A stretch of DNA of 64,000 bases from Macrolepiota albuminosa (lineage: Eukaryota; Basidiomycota; Agaricomycetes; Agaricales; Agaricaceae): assembly GCA_027475525.1 (NCBI GenBank), contig JAMWFC010000031.1, positions 310,001 to 374,000 on the forward strand, given 5' to 3'. Of this stretch, positions 10,924 through 23,453 are shown piece after piece. The notes beneath the pieces were generated by a model. That model made no database searches, was not told where the DNA came from, and worked only from the letters and a program-made list of their open reading frames with translations. The translations under genes were made by a program, and so were the position numbers. Every line of letters begins with the position of its first letter. The stretch's first letter is position 1.

Positions 10924-13781
10924 CTCCCACTTGACGTCGACGGAGGAGGTAAGATTCGAAGTTTGTTTTGATATTTGACAAAGGTTTCGCGAGGCAGAGC
11001 CTTGGTTAGGGTGTTGGCTATCATGTCGTGTGTCGAAATGTATTGTAGTTTAATATTGCCTCTTTTGATTTGATCGTGAATGAAATGATAACGTATGTCG
11101 ATATGTTTAGCACGAGAGTGACCAACAGGGTTGTTAGAGAGGGCGATACTTCCAGCGCTGTCAGTGTGAATAGTGGTTGCTCCGGTTTGTCCAAAATTGA
11201 GGTCGTTGAGCAGATTACAGAGCCAAATTGCTTCCCTCGTAGCATTTGCTGAAGCTATATATTCAGCTTCAACTGTTGACATAGCGATACCAAGTTGTTT
11301 TTTGGAAGACCACGATATGACACTTCTGTTGATTTCATAGCACCAGCCACTGACGGATTTTTGGTCGTAATGATCTTGTGCCCAGTTCACGTCACTCCAC
11401 CCTACTAGATTCACCTCAGTATCAGCAGACCCACCCAAAACTAAACCATAATTTTTGGTGCCTTTAAGATAACACAGTATACGTTTGCATGCCATTAAGT
11501 GGGGTATGCCAGGATTGTTGGCGAATTGTGCCACCAGGCTCACAGCAAACTGGATATCCAGGTGAGTTTGAGTCACATACAGAAGTGACCCAACCATTGA
11601 TAGGTAATTGATCCCATTGGCATATTTCATATATTGCTCGGCATCTTCAGCAGTTTTAGGTGATTGGAATAATGACAGATTGTGATTTGTGGTGAGCAGG
11701 GTTGCGATTTCATGGCAGCTGCTCATCCTGAAATGGTTCAGAATGGAGTTGATGTAGGCTAATTGGTCAAGCCATATGGTTTGATTCTTCTGGTTATGAG
11801 TAATTTGAAGTCCAAGCATATAATGAATTTTGCCCAGATCAGTTATTTTGAACTCATTGCTCATGTCGTCTTTGAAGGTGATGATTTGGTCAAGATCTTT
11901 CCTGGCAACCACCATGTCATCCACATATACTAGAATGATTGATATGATCTTGCCTTGTGATCGGAGAATATACAGGCAGTTGTCAGCTCATAATTGTCTA
12001 AAACCTAGACACATAAGCACATCATGCAAATGTTCCTTCTATTTCTGACCAGCCTGTTTTAAGCCATAAATGGCCTTGTGTAATTTCTAGTACCTTGCTC
12101 CATTGAAGTTCTTGGAAGCTTTCATGTAGATTTCCTCATCCAGATCAGCTTCAAGATAAGCTCTGACAACATCAATTTGATGTACTTCCAGATTAAGCAT
12201 GGCAGCTGTGGTCAGAAAAACTCATAATGTAGTGAACTTTGTGACAGAAGAAAACATATTGTGGTAGTCAATCCTGGGGACTTGGGAGAAGCCTTGGGCT
12301 ACAATTCTTGCTTTAAACTTTACACGATTTCCTTGACTGTTGAGTTTTTCTTTGAGTACAATTTTATTTCCCACAGCCTTCTTACCCAGAGGTAAATTAT
12401 TTATCTCCTCAAAAACACCTTTGTTGATCAATTGGTTGTATTCATCTTGCATGGCTTGCCTCCACCTATCTGCTTCCAATGTTTGCATAGCTTCACACAT
12501 TGATGGCCTGGATACAGCCACATGTGCAACATGAGTACCTGCTTCATTATCATCTTCTTGTTGATACCTGATCAGAATCTGCTGAGATCAAGCAGGAAGC
12601 TGATGCCTTGGTAAGTTTTCCCACCTTGCCTTCTTTCTCGGTGCACCAGGGGTCTCTGCATCAGAAATGTCCTGCTCTGGAGTAATGGGACAAGAGATCA
12701 TTATAGGTTGAGGTTCCTCATCACTGATGTCTCCTTCAAGTGCACTCGTGTAGTCATTGCCTTCAATCAGCTGACTAAGGTCAGAGGGGTGTGTAGGTAC
12801 ATGTATCTGACAAGGCATATCGTCTTCAGGATATGTTGTTGTATTGATGGAGTCATAAACTGGTTCTGACCCTGTTTTGTTAGAGTCATGCTTGACCTGT
12901 GCAAGCTTGCTCAGAATGTCATCCTCATGGAATTGTACATCCTGGGAGGTGATTAGCTTTCCATTCTCAAGATCTTCTAACCTGTATCCTTTAGTTTTGC
13001 CTGCCCACCATCTGAGCATATGGACTCTCACTGCATGAGAATCAAGTTTCCTGTGCCTTACCTTCTTCAGGATGTGTGCCCATCCAAAAGATCCGAAAAC
13101 ACACAAGTGGGATACATCACGTTTTTTGTGTGAGTTGCTTCATTTGGTGAATGGTATTTTACCATTTAAAGCTGATGTAGGCATGATCAAACCAATATGT
13201 GTGGTGTACATGAACACCTTGCCCCAGTATTGTAAATCCATGTTTGTGACATGGAGCATGCTCTGCATCATCTCCATAAGAATGGCAATCATGCATTCTG
13301 CTATCCTGTTCTGCTTGGGCCTATAGGGATTGGTGGTTTCATAGACTATACCATTCATTCTGCAAAACGTTTCGATAGTGGAGTTAACAAATTTGGTGCC
13401 ATTATCCAATCAAATTATTTTGACCAATTGGCCTGACTGCCATTCAAGACAAGCCACAGTTCCATGCACCTCCTCCACCATTTCTTCTTTCTTTTCCAAA
13501 AGAGAACTATTGGGAAAACAGCAGCTTACCTTGATGATTACAACAGTGTATCTCTTGCCATCAGAAGTAGGTAAGTTCATGGGTCTAATAAGGTCCATGA
13601 CAAGTAATTCATTTTTGTTGTAGGTTTTCGTACTTACTTTGGGAAGAGGGGGTCAAGTTGACTTTCCCTGGATACATCTGCTACACAATCAATTGAATTC
13701 TTGAGGTAGTTTGATTCTCAAGCCCATTACAAGGTCTTGATCCATCATTTTGCTGATTGTCCTAGGATTAAAATGTCCCAA
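10924..13781 (-). pseudogene. Copia-A integrase, reverse transcriptase and RNase H, degraded
   Basis: Read leftward from 13781: part of the GAG-pre-integrase region; the integrase core (DNGTKFVN and NRIAE near 13400-13290); the linker (13106-12588, with KARWENLPRH); RT from 12521 (EAMQTLEADRWRQAMQDEY, IVAQGFSQ), the catalytic YVDDM near 11925; then RNase H (TVEAEYIA, HTDSAGSIAL, RAKHIDIRYH, TLTKALPRE). RT is interrupted by stops at 12222-12224, 12088-12090, 12039-12041 and 11988-11990. Each is explained by one C-to-T or G-to-A change (CGA to TGA, TGG to TAG). The integrase core has another stop near 13410. The copy cannot make a full Pol. Confidence 0.88.
13777..13781. repeat. Gypsy-1 target-site duplication CCCAA, left copy
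   Basis: CCCAA sits just before the LTR at 13782 and again at 40764-40768, straight after the other LTR. Confidence 0.88.
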
Positions 13782-14014
13782 TGTAATGGAGTTACGGATT
13801 TTGAAAGAGCTTAAGTCACATAAAACAGAATCAGACCAGACCGGTCTATTGACTATGTAGTGTATAACAAGATTAAGCTGCTTATTAAGCAGCAGGTATG
13901 TACATATTTATAATTATGTAAATATTATTATATTATAATAAATATAATATAATATTCTAAGTATATAGTAAGTAAACACTATGTGGCCAGCACCACATAG
14001 CAGACTACGCTACA
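13782..14014 (-). repeat. Gypsy-1 3' LTR (233 bp)
   Basis: Plus-strand termini are TGTAATGG and CGCTACA. A G-rich tract (TTGGGGGGTG on the minus strand) abuts the inner end and fits a polypurine tract. The centre is an AT-rich TATA-like stretch near 13915-13955. Confidence 0.9.
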
Positions 14015-17000
14015 CACCCCCCAATTAGACCAAATTATAGTCTCAAAACACTCCAATGGTCAGGCCATTGGTAAGTCAGGAACGGGGGCAATTGGAGAGT
14101 CCCCAGGCTTCCAGAATAGATCGGCAGTCGCGTCGTCCATATCGTAGTTGAGGAGTTCATCCTCAGGTGCAGGCTCATGAGAGGTGCCTGATGGCCCTGC
14201 CAGAGACAGGGAGTCGTCATAGTCCCATAGTGGAAACAGCATAATAGTGGGGTCAAAAGTTGGCCCCAGAGTAGGAGGTTGGGGATCAGGGAGATCCCCA
14301 TTGTCGGATGGGTACTGGCATGTCCAGATCTCTCAGGCATGAATGTCTTGCCCAATGAGGAGATACATCCCCTTGGTGAATGCATCGTCAAATGCACGAC
14401 AACTCTCCTGTTGCTGGAGCATTAGTCGTTGGTGGTTGTCAATGGTGGCTTCATGCCACCCATTTCACTGAGCAAGGGACTGGGGTGTCCCATAGTGATC
14501 GAGGCAGTGCAGCCTCTCATCGTCGATGGCAGCTGCCTTGTTGTAGAGCCAGCTGTCACTGAAGAAAATGTGGGCCAAGTAGGTGACCCCATAGGTGTAT
14601 GCATAGTCAGCCCAGCTGACCGGAATTTGATTGTGAAAAAGGATGCGTAACACGTCTGAAGTGGTGAAGACGGAAGCTGAAGCTTCCAGAATATCCACAG
14701 CCCGAGCCTCAAAGTTTGGGTCCTCAGTGGAAAGGGGCACAAAGGATTGCCCCGTAGCCACCTCATATTCAGTGACAGCCTCTTTATAGAGGCCTGGCCA
14801 TATGAAGACATAAGCCAGGTGCTTGTGCATTGTGGACTTGGAGGGGCAGCTCACACAGAGAGCACATACAAGTGCAAACCCGAAGAGGCTGTGCCAATGG
14901 ATGCGCATGGCACAGTCCATGGCCAGACTAGTCCACATGTTGGGCATCCCAGGACACCCATAGAGAAGGGCATATGAGCCCAGGTAGTCCAAAGCAAAAG
15001 GTTGCTTTGGGTCAGGGGGAGTCAGGCCAACGAAGACCAGCCTCCCACTTTACTTGCGGCGGTAGATCTGCAAAGGAGCAATCATCCACGAGACTTTCTC
15101 CCATTCCTCTGAACTCGCAAAAGGTACCGCAATGGTCTTGTATGGGACCTCATCGAGTAGTTGAGACATTGTTCTGTCTCAGGCTGTGGGGTGACAATTC
15201 ATAGTCACCCGTTTGAATTCTTTGAGCAAGAGGTAGCCCAACTGATGCTGATGAATTAGCGTAAACTGGCTGTTCACCAGTGCATGGAGCCTGCAGAGCT
15301 CTCGAGGGCTGTGGAGGAACCTGCAAGGTGCAACTTGGTACACCTTACTGTTATGGGGCGTATGCACGGCATTGCCCTCTTTGTCAGCCTCGAAGGCCCT
15401 GGCTGCATGGGCTTCCTGCCTGATGAAGATAGTGTTGGTCACTGGTGACCAATAGAATTGAAGAGACAACCCTGCACCAAAGAACAAGTTCTGACGCTCA
15501 ATAGTGTGATTATGATAGATCACAACGCCGAGCACATCAGAGATGCACCCAGTCTCATCCTCGAGGAGGGCAGCTCCTCGTTTGGTGCTATCTTGTGCCC
15601 AACAGTCCATCTTGGCATGTCAACTACTGTTGCACTGCTCGTGTGCCATACATTGTGCTGCAGTTTTGTGTGGCACCAGGAATTCCATATGAGCCTCTTC
15701 AGGCTCCTCATACCATTCATCATTGGAGGGTGGGAATGGCAGCCTCTCCTGATCAGTCATCTCCAAACATGGGTCCATCACCCACACACATCGAGGGTAT
15801 CGGGCAGGAGGGCCCTCTACCAATACAGCAGGTAAGAAGAGGATGTTAGCCTCTGGGGCCCCTTTCAGGGCATCCTTGGGGAAGTGCACGTTAACGTATG
15901 GGTGCCCTTCCGGGTTCTTACCCTGACAATCCTTTTGGGGTTGCGAGGCCTTCACCTCAGTGGAGCGTGTACTGACACCCTGGAAACTCTGCTCCCCAGA
16001 GTGCGTGGTGAATACCATGGATAATGGTCATGAGGATGTGACCTCAGATGCGCCACTAGCAAGGCGCTAGATCAGCCAGGGGGTGGCTGGAGCAGGGACA
16101 TCTTTATAGGAGAGAATATCCTGCCCTAGCCCAGCCTCCTGGCCAGAAATGGCAACGCTTGACTGAGTGGAGCGGGAGGGCGCATCCTCCACTCCTTGCC
16201 AATGCGCCCTTTTGCTGGAGTTGGTGTCCCAACTCGGGGGTGTAGTCTGCCACTTATGAGCAGCTGATAGGGCAAGGAGATCAGTCTTGCGCTGAGCATG
16301 CATGTGATCCATGTTGTCCATTATCCGGCTGATGAGGACGATGGCCTCTGCATTGTAGAGGAATGACGACTCTGCGGATATGTCATACCCATTGTCCCCC
16401 AGGCATTGGAGGAGGGTAGCCAGGACTAAGTCCTGGTTGAGACTGGGCTTGACAGCCCATGCTTTTCCTTTGTCACGTTGAGGATGCGACTCTTGTTCCA
16501 AGCTGGGCTCAGGTTGGTGCAGCATCTCCAGCCACTGTAACAAGGAGAGCCTGACCAGGCTCTCTGTCAGCACATCAGCCAAAGAGGTGGTGCCTTGTTC
16601 TGTATTGAGAGTTTCTGTGCTCTCAATGGCCACATGGGCCTGCCTGAGAGATGCTTGGTGTCCCTCTAGGTTGTCAGCTGATACTGTGGTTGACAGGGAA
16701 GCCGACTTGCCTCCCTTGGCTAACGCCTCATATGAGGTGTTGTACTGGGGCATTGCACCCCAAGCTCCCATCCAAGCCGAGGGGTATGGCATCATTACAG
16801 GCACGCTAGGATAGTACGCTGGGCCCATAGACTGGAGCAAAAGATGCACCCCTATTGTCCCTGTTGCCAGTACAGGGGCAAGCTGCCTCCATCCTGACAT
16901 TGCTTGGGGGCTAAATAGCCCCCCGTACTGGGCCTGTTGAGATTGGCCCTCAGCGTGATGTAGCACATAAGCGCCCTGTGCTGTTGATGAGCCTGCATCG

Positions 17001-17068
17001 TGGCTGGCTACAGATAGCACCAATACCCGCACCTCATATTGGCCCACTAGTACCATCAGAAGCGCCAC
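14015..17068 (-). pseudogene. Gypsy-1 extra sense ORF downstream of pol, C-terminal part
   Basis: No family recognised. Four adjacent leftward frames (17068-16067, 16018-15620, 15610-15179, 14992-14035) follow one another with single stops or shifts and look like one decayed reading frame of about 900 codons between the chromodomain and the 3' LTR. Readable parts include YPSVPVMMPYPSAWMGAWGA, a Gln/Glu-rich middle, and a C-terminal region with Trp and Tyr (PVSWADYAYTYGVTYLAHIF) ending in an acidic tail. There is no signal peptide or obvious membrane anchor, so it does not look like an env gene. Its N-terminus probably lies at 18346-18047, beyond the LTR-like insert. Confidence 0.5.
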
Positions 17069-17069
17069 G

Positions 17070-18046
17070 CTCTAGTGCTTCCAGCACTATTTTTCTCATA
17101 TTTTTACACTAATAACTCGCAGCTACAGACTCCAATTACTTTCAGACCACTTTTTATGGCACCACTTATTTTCCGCACCACTATTGACACCTCGCCGCAC
17201 CTTGCCACTTGCACTCCAAGGCTATACATTTACACAGACACTTGGCATCAGTCAATCCAGAATAATGCTCTTAGCCAGTGGCAGCGCTTACAAGAGGAAA
17301 TGATGAAGTATTTCCGTGACAGCATCATTATGGACCTTTTTTACTATACAATTCAATTCACCACATTTACTTACATTTTTATCAGTTCACCACCCTCTAG
17401 CGGCGCTTAACCTCTTAGCGTCGGCTAACTTTCTTTACTATAAATACCTACTTTTTGTTAGTAGTACGGGGAATCAATTTGGCAGTAGGGATCGTATCCC
17501 AACATTTTTCTTTACTATAAATACCTACTTTTTGTTAGTAGTACGGGGAATCAATTTGGCAGTAGGGATCGTATCCCAACATTTTGGTCACCATATGCAA
17601 CAGACTACCTTTTGTTGACCATGTCAAGCAAGGGGACTCTGCTCTAGTTTTCTATCTCTCTCTCTCTCTAGCACCTTGCAACTACAGCTTGGCTTTTGTA
17701 CTTAGATCTGCTAAGCAATCTCATCTTTTTATTATCACATTCTAGGTGCTAACACTTAGCACCTTCCTTAGCGACTTTCCCACACCTCTTAGCGCCTTTC
17801 TTAGCAATTTTCCCACGCTCTTAGTGCTCCCCCTTAGCAACTTTTAGCACCCTGTAGCCACATTTTGGAGCCTTATGCAAGTGCCTCCAATCACTTACTT
17901 TCCTTGCCACAAACTTCTTGCCTACTGTGTGTTCTCTAGGACCTGTCCGGGACTCTCACACACACTTAGCACGCCCAAAGCTATATCAGCTAAGTAGCTG
18001 TACTAGTGATAGTCCATGCAGCACCAGCTCGATTTGGGCGTCATCA
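17070..18046 (+). mobile_element. Probable solo LTR related to gypsy-2 (left end uncertain)
   Basis: The right end (GGACCTGTCCGGGACT, CACGCCC, then TTTGGGCGTCATCA at 18046) matches the right ends of the other gypsy-2-type LTRs, and CCGT follows. The block is pyrimidine-rich and interrupts the extra gypsy-1 ORF. No TGATAGG start or matching left CCGT was found, so the left end is truncated or rearranged. It contains one 77-bp duplication. Confidence 0.5.
17430..17585. repeat. 77-bp tandem duplication
   Basis: Positions 17430-17508 recur at 17507-17585 with no mismatch and a period of 77. See the finding on a likely assembly artefact. Confidence 0.95.
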
Positions 18047-18346
18047 CCGTCTGACGAGATGGAAAACCACCCACAGGTGCATTTTGGGGCATAAAGTTGC
18101 CCTGCATAAGTTGTTGTGGTGGATAGTCACTGATCACTGGCTGCTGTGGCAGGTAGCCCACCACTGGTTGCTGCTGCTGCTGTGGGAAGCCCACAGCATG
18201 TTGCAATTGTCCCCACTGGGGCATATTTTGGGTCAGTGGGAGAGTCATCTGCCCCCCCCCTCTTCAGCCAACGGTAAGACCAACGGTGCACACTCAAACT
18301 GCTGCTGCTGCTGCTGCTCACTTGGGTCTACGGGCATGTTGTCCAT
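18047..18346 (-). pseudogene. Gypsy-1 extra sense ORF, Gln-rich N-terminus
   Basis: Leftward from an ATG at 18344-18346 it reads MDNMPVDPSEQQQQQQ, crosses a run of C (near 18251-18259) that may hide a frameshift, then continues with PQQQQQPVVGYLPQQP to GGFPSRQTV, where the LTR-like insert begins. The low-complexity Gln/Pro composition resembles a disordered N-terminus. No function can be assigned. Confidence 0.45.
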
Positions 18347-18449
18347 GGTTGAGGAAAGGAAGGGAAAAAATAAATTTCAAATTTTAGACATGTCTCAGCC
18401 ACAGTTGCTGACCAACTCAGCCAAGCCACAATTGGCACTGCCAATCAAA

Positions 18450-21400
18450 TTAAGCGCTGGCATGCTTACCTAACTGATGCAGGCGCTTAACACCCTTCAA
18501 CTCCAAATAACAGTCAAGTGCCACCAACTTGGAGCAATGGGAGTATGGCTCCCATGTTGTGTCTCCGAGGAACCAACATACCTCAAACTCGAGTGTATTC
18601 CACTCAGTCCACCGGTGCCCTATGATGCACTCAACAAACCATTCATCATTGTCTCGTGCTCCAAAGTCATAGGGGCCTGGGGTTGCCCTGTTAGGGAATA
18701 GCATGTTGTCAGATGCACTATATGGGCACAACAGCAACACATGGAACTTTGGAACAATTTGTCATTCCTGTAGTGCCTGAGGCAGCTCCAGCATATAGTT
18801 GGAGGTACTTGGCTCCATGTCTAGCACGCGGTATGGGCCTACCCATTTTGGGCAGTGTTTACTTGCCTGTCTCTTTGGAAGTTTCAGGTTACATGTTGAC
18901 AGATAGACTAACGCTTCTACTGATATTGGCGGGTCTGTTCGTCTATGGTGATTGGCATTTTTCACCTGAAAGACTCGTGTCTCAATGATGGCATCATGTG
19001 CCTCTGCAATATTCTCCAGGGCTTGCCTGGCAAACTCGACAACTCCTTGGTGGGCCACCACATCTGCACAAATTTCGTGCAGCATGGAGGGCAAGTACCC
19101 TCCATTGAGCTCAAAGGGTGCATACCCTGTCATATATGAGATACTTGGGTTAATCGCAAACTCAGTGAATGGACACCAGTCCACCCAGTCTTGTTGATCA
19201 GGGCGAATAACTACCCTCAAGATCTGGCCTTCAGTCTGCCTATCTGTTTGAGGATGGAATGACATTGACATGAGGAGTCTAGCTTCTAACAGCTTGTGAA
19301 GTTCCCTCCACTATTGAGACGTGAACTTTGAGTCATGGTCGCTCATGATAGTACTAGGCAGCCCATGCAGCATAATGATCTTCCTTAGGTAGATCCATGA
19401 CAGCTCTTTAGCTGTCAGCATAGTTCGCACTGGTATAAGGTGCACCATGCTTGTCATGCAACATATTACCACCCAGAGATAATCAAACCCTCTAGACTTG
19501 GGGAAGGGACCTACAAAGTCCATCCTGATGGAATCTCAAGGTTTTACCGGCACAGGTGGCTGGTGTAACTTCCCAGCAGGAGCTCCAGGGGGCAACTTTG
19601 CCCTCTGACATGCTGTGCATGATGCGCAGAACTTGGTAACCTCTTGGGCCATACATAGCCACCAGTACCATCTATGGATGTATCCCAACGTTTATGCGGC
19701 ACCAAAGTGCCCCCCCCACCAGTGCATGAGCCTGGTCCAGTATTCGTGTAATAATAGTTCATGTATGAGGAAGGCAGACCACTGCCACTTCTTGATGGTT
19801 TTCCATCGTGATCAGTCTGCCAGGCCCCTGCCTGAACTGAGGGTGGTTGTTGGGGTTAGCAATTATCTCAGTGAAGAGAGAATTATGCCCATATGCCAGC
19901 ACCACTTCTATGCAGAAGTCGTCATTGCCCAGGCTAGAGGGCTGGGACAAAGGCAATTTGCCTTCAAGCATCTCAGCCAGAGTAACGGGTCTATCGGGGC
20001 ACTCGTGTTCCCCAGATGACTCTGAATCCATGACTTCATGCTCTTTGAGCAGTTGGGCAGCTACGTCCTGCTCTTTACGCTGCTCCCTGAGGCAAGTACT
20101 TCACCTCTGTTCATTGTCGTGCATCATGCATACATCCAGGACATGCTCCCTGATTTCCTGGTACCAGTGGAGAGGTAAATCCTCCCCGTCTGGGTCTATG
20201 CGGCAGTCTGCCTGCACATACTTGTGAGGCTCATGAGCCTCCCCAACTGCATCACTCTCAAAGTAGCGAGATCTATGCGGCAGTCTGCCTGCACATACTT
20301 GTGAGGCTCATGAGCCTCCCCAACTGCATCACTCTCAAAGTAGCGAGACAAGCAGTCTGCCACTTTATTGAGTTCACCTGTAACATAGGTGATGTCAAAC
20401 TGGTATCTTGACATGTAGTCGATCCAACATCGCTGATGTGGCAACAAGTTCACCTGAGTTTTGAAGAACTCAAGTGCCTTGTGATTGGTTATGATATGGA
20501 TGGGGTATCCCATCAGCTTATCCTCCCACTTGAGGAGGGCCTCAAGTATAGCTAGGGTCTCTAGCTCATGCACAGCATAGTTTTGCTGGGCAGTCATGAA
20601 CTTTTTCGACATGAACCCTGCTGGGTGGCATGTCTGCCAGCTACTCCTCTGGCCATACATGGCACCAACACCTGTCTTAGACATGTTGCAAATGAGCCAT
20701 ATAGGCTCATCCTATCTAGGGTCAATTGGTCAAATAACCAGAGTCTTCATACAGATCTGTTTGACCATTTCAAAGCACCGCTGGTGCAGCGGCCTCCAAG
20801 TGAACGGTGACCCATTCTGTGTCATGGCCATAAGTGGCCCAGTATAGGCAGTGACATCAGGCAAGAAGCTTGATATATATTTGACAAGGCCAATGAATTG
20901 TTGGATGTCATTGTAGTTTTGTGGTGTGTGCCACTCTCGAATGCGATCGAGCTTGTCCTGATCGGGGTGTATACCCTGCTCATTGATGACATGCCCTAGG
21001 CAGTCTATACTCTGAGTGTAAAGCTCACACTTCTTCCACTGGTCATGAGCCTCTGAAAGGTTGCAGGGGCCATTACAGTTCCTGATCTGCATTATGTTGC
21101 TTGTGAACGTGCCTATGATTGATGAAAATACGGTCTTGGGTATGTCTTTGGTGCAGATGCACACCTGCTTATAGGCATCAGTAAGGTCAATCTTCGAGCA
21201 ATACTTCACCTGAGCCATGTCTTCCTGGATCACCTCCTGATCTGGTAAAGGTGTTACATCCTTTATGGTATTGTCATTGTGCTGACATGCATCAAGAGCT
21301 GTTCAAAGGGTTCCCTCCTTCTTTGGGATGCACAGTAATGGTGCAGCCTGAGCAGTAGTGCATGGTGACCACCACTGAGCGTTTAAGTAGCAATTAGTTT

Positions 21401-22004
21401 TATCGCGTAATTGCTCCTGGAGTATGCGTGGACAGCGTGGCAAGTGGTACTTGTATTGCTAGCTCTTGTCTATGAGATTAATCTCATAGTTTACTTACCA
21501 CCAGGGCAGGAGCTCCTCCTTGGTCCCATTGACCATATCAGTGAATTCTTCTTGCCATTGCTGATGCAACCGAGGTATATTTTCCTCATGAAGGCTTGTC
21601 GCCTTCTGTTTCCCCTTCCAACGCACTGGAGGAAGTACCTCCACCATTTCTGATGGTGGCTGAGGCTGCGGTGCATAGTGCTTGCAAATTGTGAGCATCT
21701 GATTAACACTGTCATTGGGTATATGCAGTCTCAGTAGGGGATCCACTACTGCTGCCTTATAAGCCACAAGGCTTGTCCCTTCATGTATGAGTGAATACAC
21801 TATGAACACTTTGTCCAAAGCTGGCTGGCAATACGCTGGTGTGACGGTCATCTGTTGCTGGTGCACATTTTGTGCACATGTGGCTGCCACCAGTTTGTTC
21901 CATTCCTGCAGCCTTCGAGGATCGTATGCCCAGTCATACTCAGAAAGAGGAGCTGGTCGCTCCCATAAGGACCGTGTGTCCTCACAGTATGAGGCTTTTG
22001 CCTC
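18450..22004 (-). pseudogene. Gypsy-1 pol: RT remnant, RNase H, integrase and chromodomain
   Basis: Leftward from 22004. The protease-RT linker ends LPRLHQQWQEEFTDMVNG and LLPWW. RT (21233-20730) starts KIDLTDAYKQV but jumps from the MQIRNCNGPCN block to the helix before LGHVINEQGIHPDQ, so the YxDD catalytic segment is missing. RNase H follows (ELETLAILEALLKWEDKL, ITNHKALEFF, ADCLSRYF) and is broken by a 77-bp duplication. Integrase pieces lie at 20031-18762 (MDFVGPFPKS, SDHDSKFTSQ, HPQTDRQTEGQ). The chromodomain (18740-18450) reads EWFVECIIGHRWTEWNTLEF and DTTWEPYSHC. The chromodomain marks a chromovirus and is thought to guide integration to chromatin. Many stops; not functional. Confidence 0.85.
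20195..20348. repeat. 77-bp tandem duplication in gypsy-1 RNase H
   Basis: 20195-20271 is repeated exactly at 20272-20348. It shifts the RNase H/integrase frame. Confidence 0.95.
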
Positions 22005-22008
22005 TCGG
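22005..22008. repeat. Gypsy-2 target-site duplication TCGG, left copy
   Basis: TCGG precedes the LTR start and recurs at 35885-35888 after the second LTR. It is a 4-bp TSD. Confidence 0.85.
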
Positions 22009-23065
22009 TGATAGGCTTCTACTCGGACTGAGCGCATCAAGGGACATTATAGGCCAACCGACACTTGACGTATTCAGGACTCTAGCGACCAGTTGGGAAT
22101 ATAGAGCAGCTCTAGCTCTGGCAAATTACTACAGGATGTGGAAATTTATCCTAACCCCTAGCTACCAGGCCTTCAGCGCACTCCTTTCACCTAGCCCAAG
22201 GATGAAGAAGGCTCATAACGTATAACGCTAACACAACGGCGGGAGAGGACTCTAACTAAACCCCGATCACTTCCAGAAGGAGCCAGCAGCAGGCGCTGCC
22301 ATTTGACGAGGAACTTCAATCAGAAGTCTAAAAGGATCAATGACGGCGGCACTGGATATACTTAAATCCGACATCTGGACCTGCCAGGAACTAATACAAT
22401 GAGTAGCGCTGACATTAGCGCTCACGGCGTCTGTCGAGGATTTTCCGACCATACCCCGGAACAGCCTGGCCAATCAGAGATATAGTAAAAGTGAGCAGAC
22501 TCGTACAATTCTAAGTCAATATAGAGTCACCGCTGGTCGCCGTGGGTCATAACGCCATTGGTCGCCGTCAGCCATGTGCAAAAGGTCGCCGTTAGAGGAA
22601 ACCACGAGGAGAGGCGCTAGGAGGTAGCGCCGCAGATGGGCTCGTATCTTGGCAAACACGGTAGCGCATAGTATATAAAATAGCTACTTTACATGTATAT
22701 AACAATGAATCGTAACCCCTCGAACACACAGTTACACTTAGCGTTCAACTTGCGCTAGCTTCCTTTGACTTCGTCACTAAGTCGGGCGCTAGCTTCGTCT
22801 ATCTCGTCTTCATCGTTTACGGTGCCACCTACGGGCACAATACGCTGCGCTACTCGTCTTTTCTCCAATATCTTTGCCTAAACTACGATGCTTACCGTCT
22901 GCCAGGTAGCCCCCGAAGTGCTATAATCTAGCGCATCGTTTTACTACCTCCACTCGAGCACACCGGGACCCTGTCAGGACTCCTCACAACTACGTACGCC
23001 AAGCGCTGGAGACGGCGTTGTACTGCGTATACGTCCAGCGCACCCAACCACAGTTGGCGTCATCA
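22009..23065 (+). repeat. Gypsy-2 5' LTR (1,057 bp)
   Basis: Begins TGATAGGCTTCTACTCGG and ends GTTGGCGTCATCA. A TATA box lies about two thirds of the way in. Related LTRs occur at 34828, 37863 and 46206, and probably at 17070-18046. Confidence 0.93.
22672..22681 (+). promoter_or_regulatory. TATA box of the gypsy-2 LTR promoter
   Basis: TATATAAAAT within the LTR, followed by a pyrimidine-rich stretch. The same box is in the 3' LTR near 35491-35500 and, as TATAAAAA, in the solo LTR near 46853. Confidence 0.6.
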
Positions 23066-23068
23066 TTT

Positions 23069-23087
23069 TGGAGCCCACCGCGAGGGG
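23069..23087 (+). other. Gypsy-2 primer-binding site
   Basis: TGGAGCCCACCGCGAGGGG lies three bases inside the 5' LTR. Its first six bases pair with a tRNA 3' end ...GCTCCA, as in fungal tRNA-Cys. The tRNA assignment is tentative. Confidence 0.55.
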
Positions 23088-23453
23088 TTCTTTTGAGACA
23101 GAATTCCGCTGGAAACTCGAGCCCAGCGACAGCGCCGCCTCCTGTTGGAGAGCGCGCTTGAACCAAGTACCACCGACTCACCACACTTACCAGGCGCGCT
23201 ACCAAGACAGACTTTGGATCAGGAGCTTGAGGCCGCTCCAGACAGCTTAGCCGAAAGCTTTTTCCCTTTTTCCCGACCATTTGAGTACTTAGCAGGCAAA
23301 AACCATACGCCGCTTACGCCTTTAGAAGAGTTATCTAGGCTATTATCGCCAGAACCTAGCGACTTGGAGCTAACTGAGCCAGTACCTACGACATCAACGC
23401 TAAGCAACACGAGCACCACCACCCTTCCTACCTTGACAAACACATCTATCAGT

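Noticed and set aside
13910..13960. Terminator hairpin in the AT-rich part of the gypsy-1 LTR
   Set aside because: The alternating TAATAT sequence is self-complementary by composition, and both LTR copies have it as part of the LTR body.
14015..17068. Retroviral env-like gene in gypsy-1
   Set aside because: No signal peptide, fusion-peptide-like stretch or C-terminal membrane anchor is visible.
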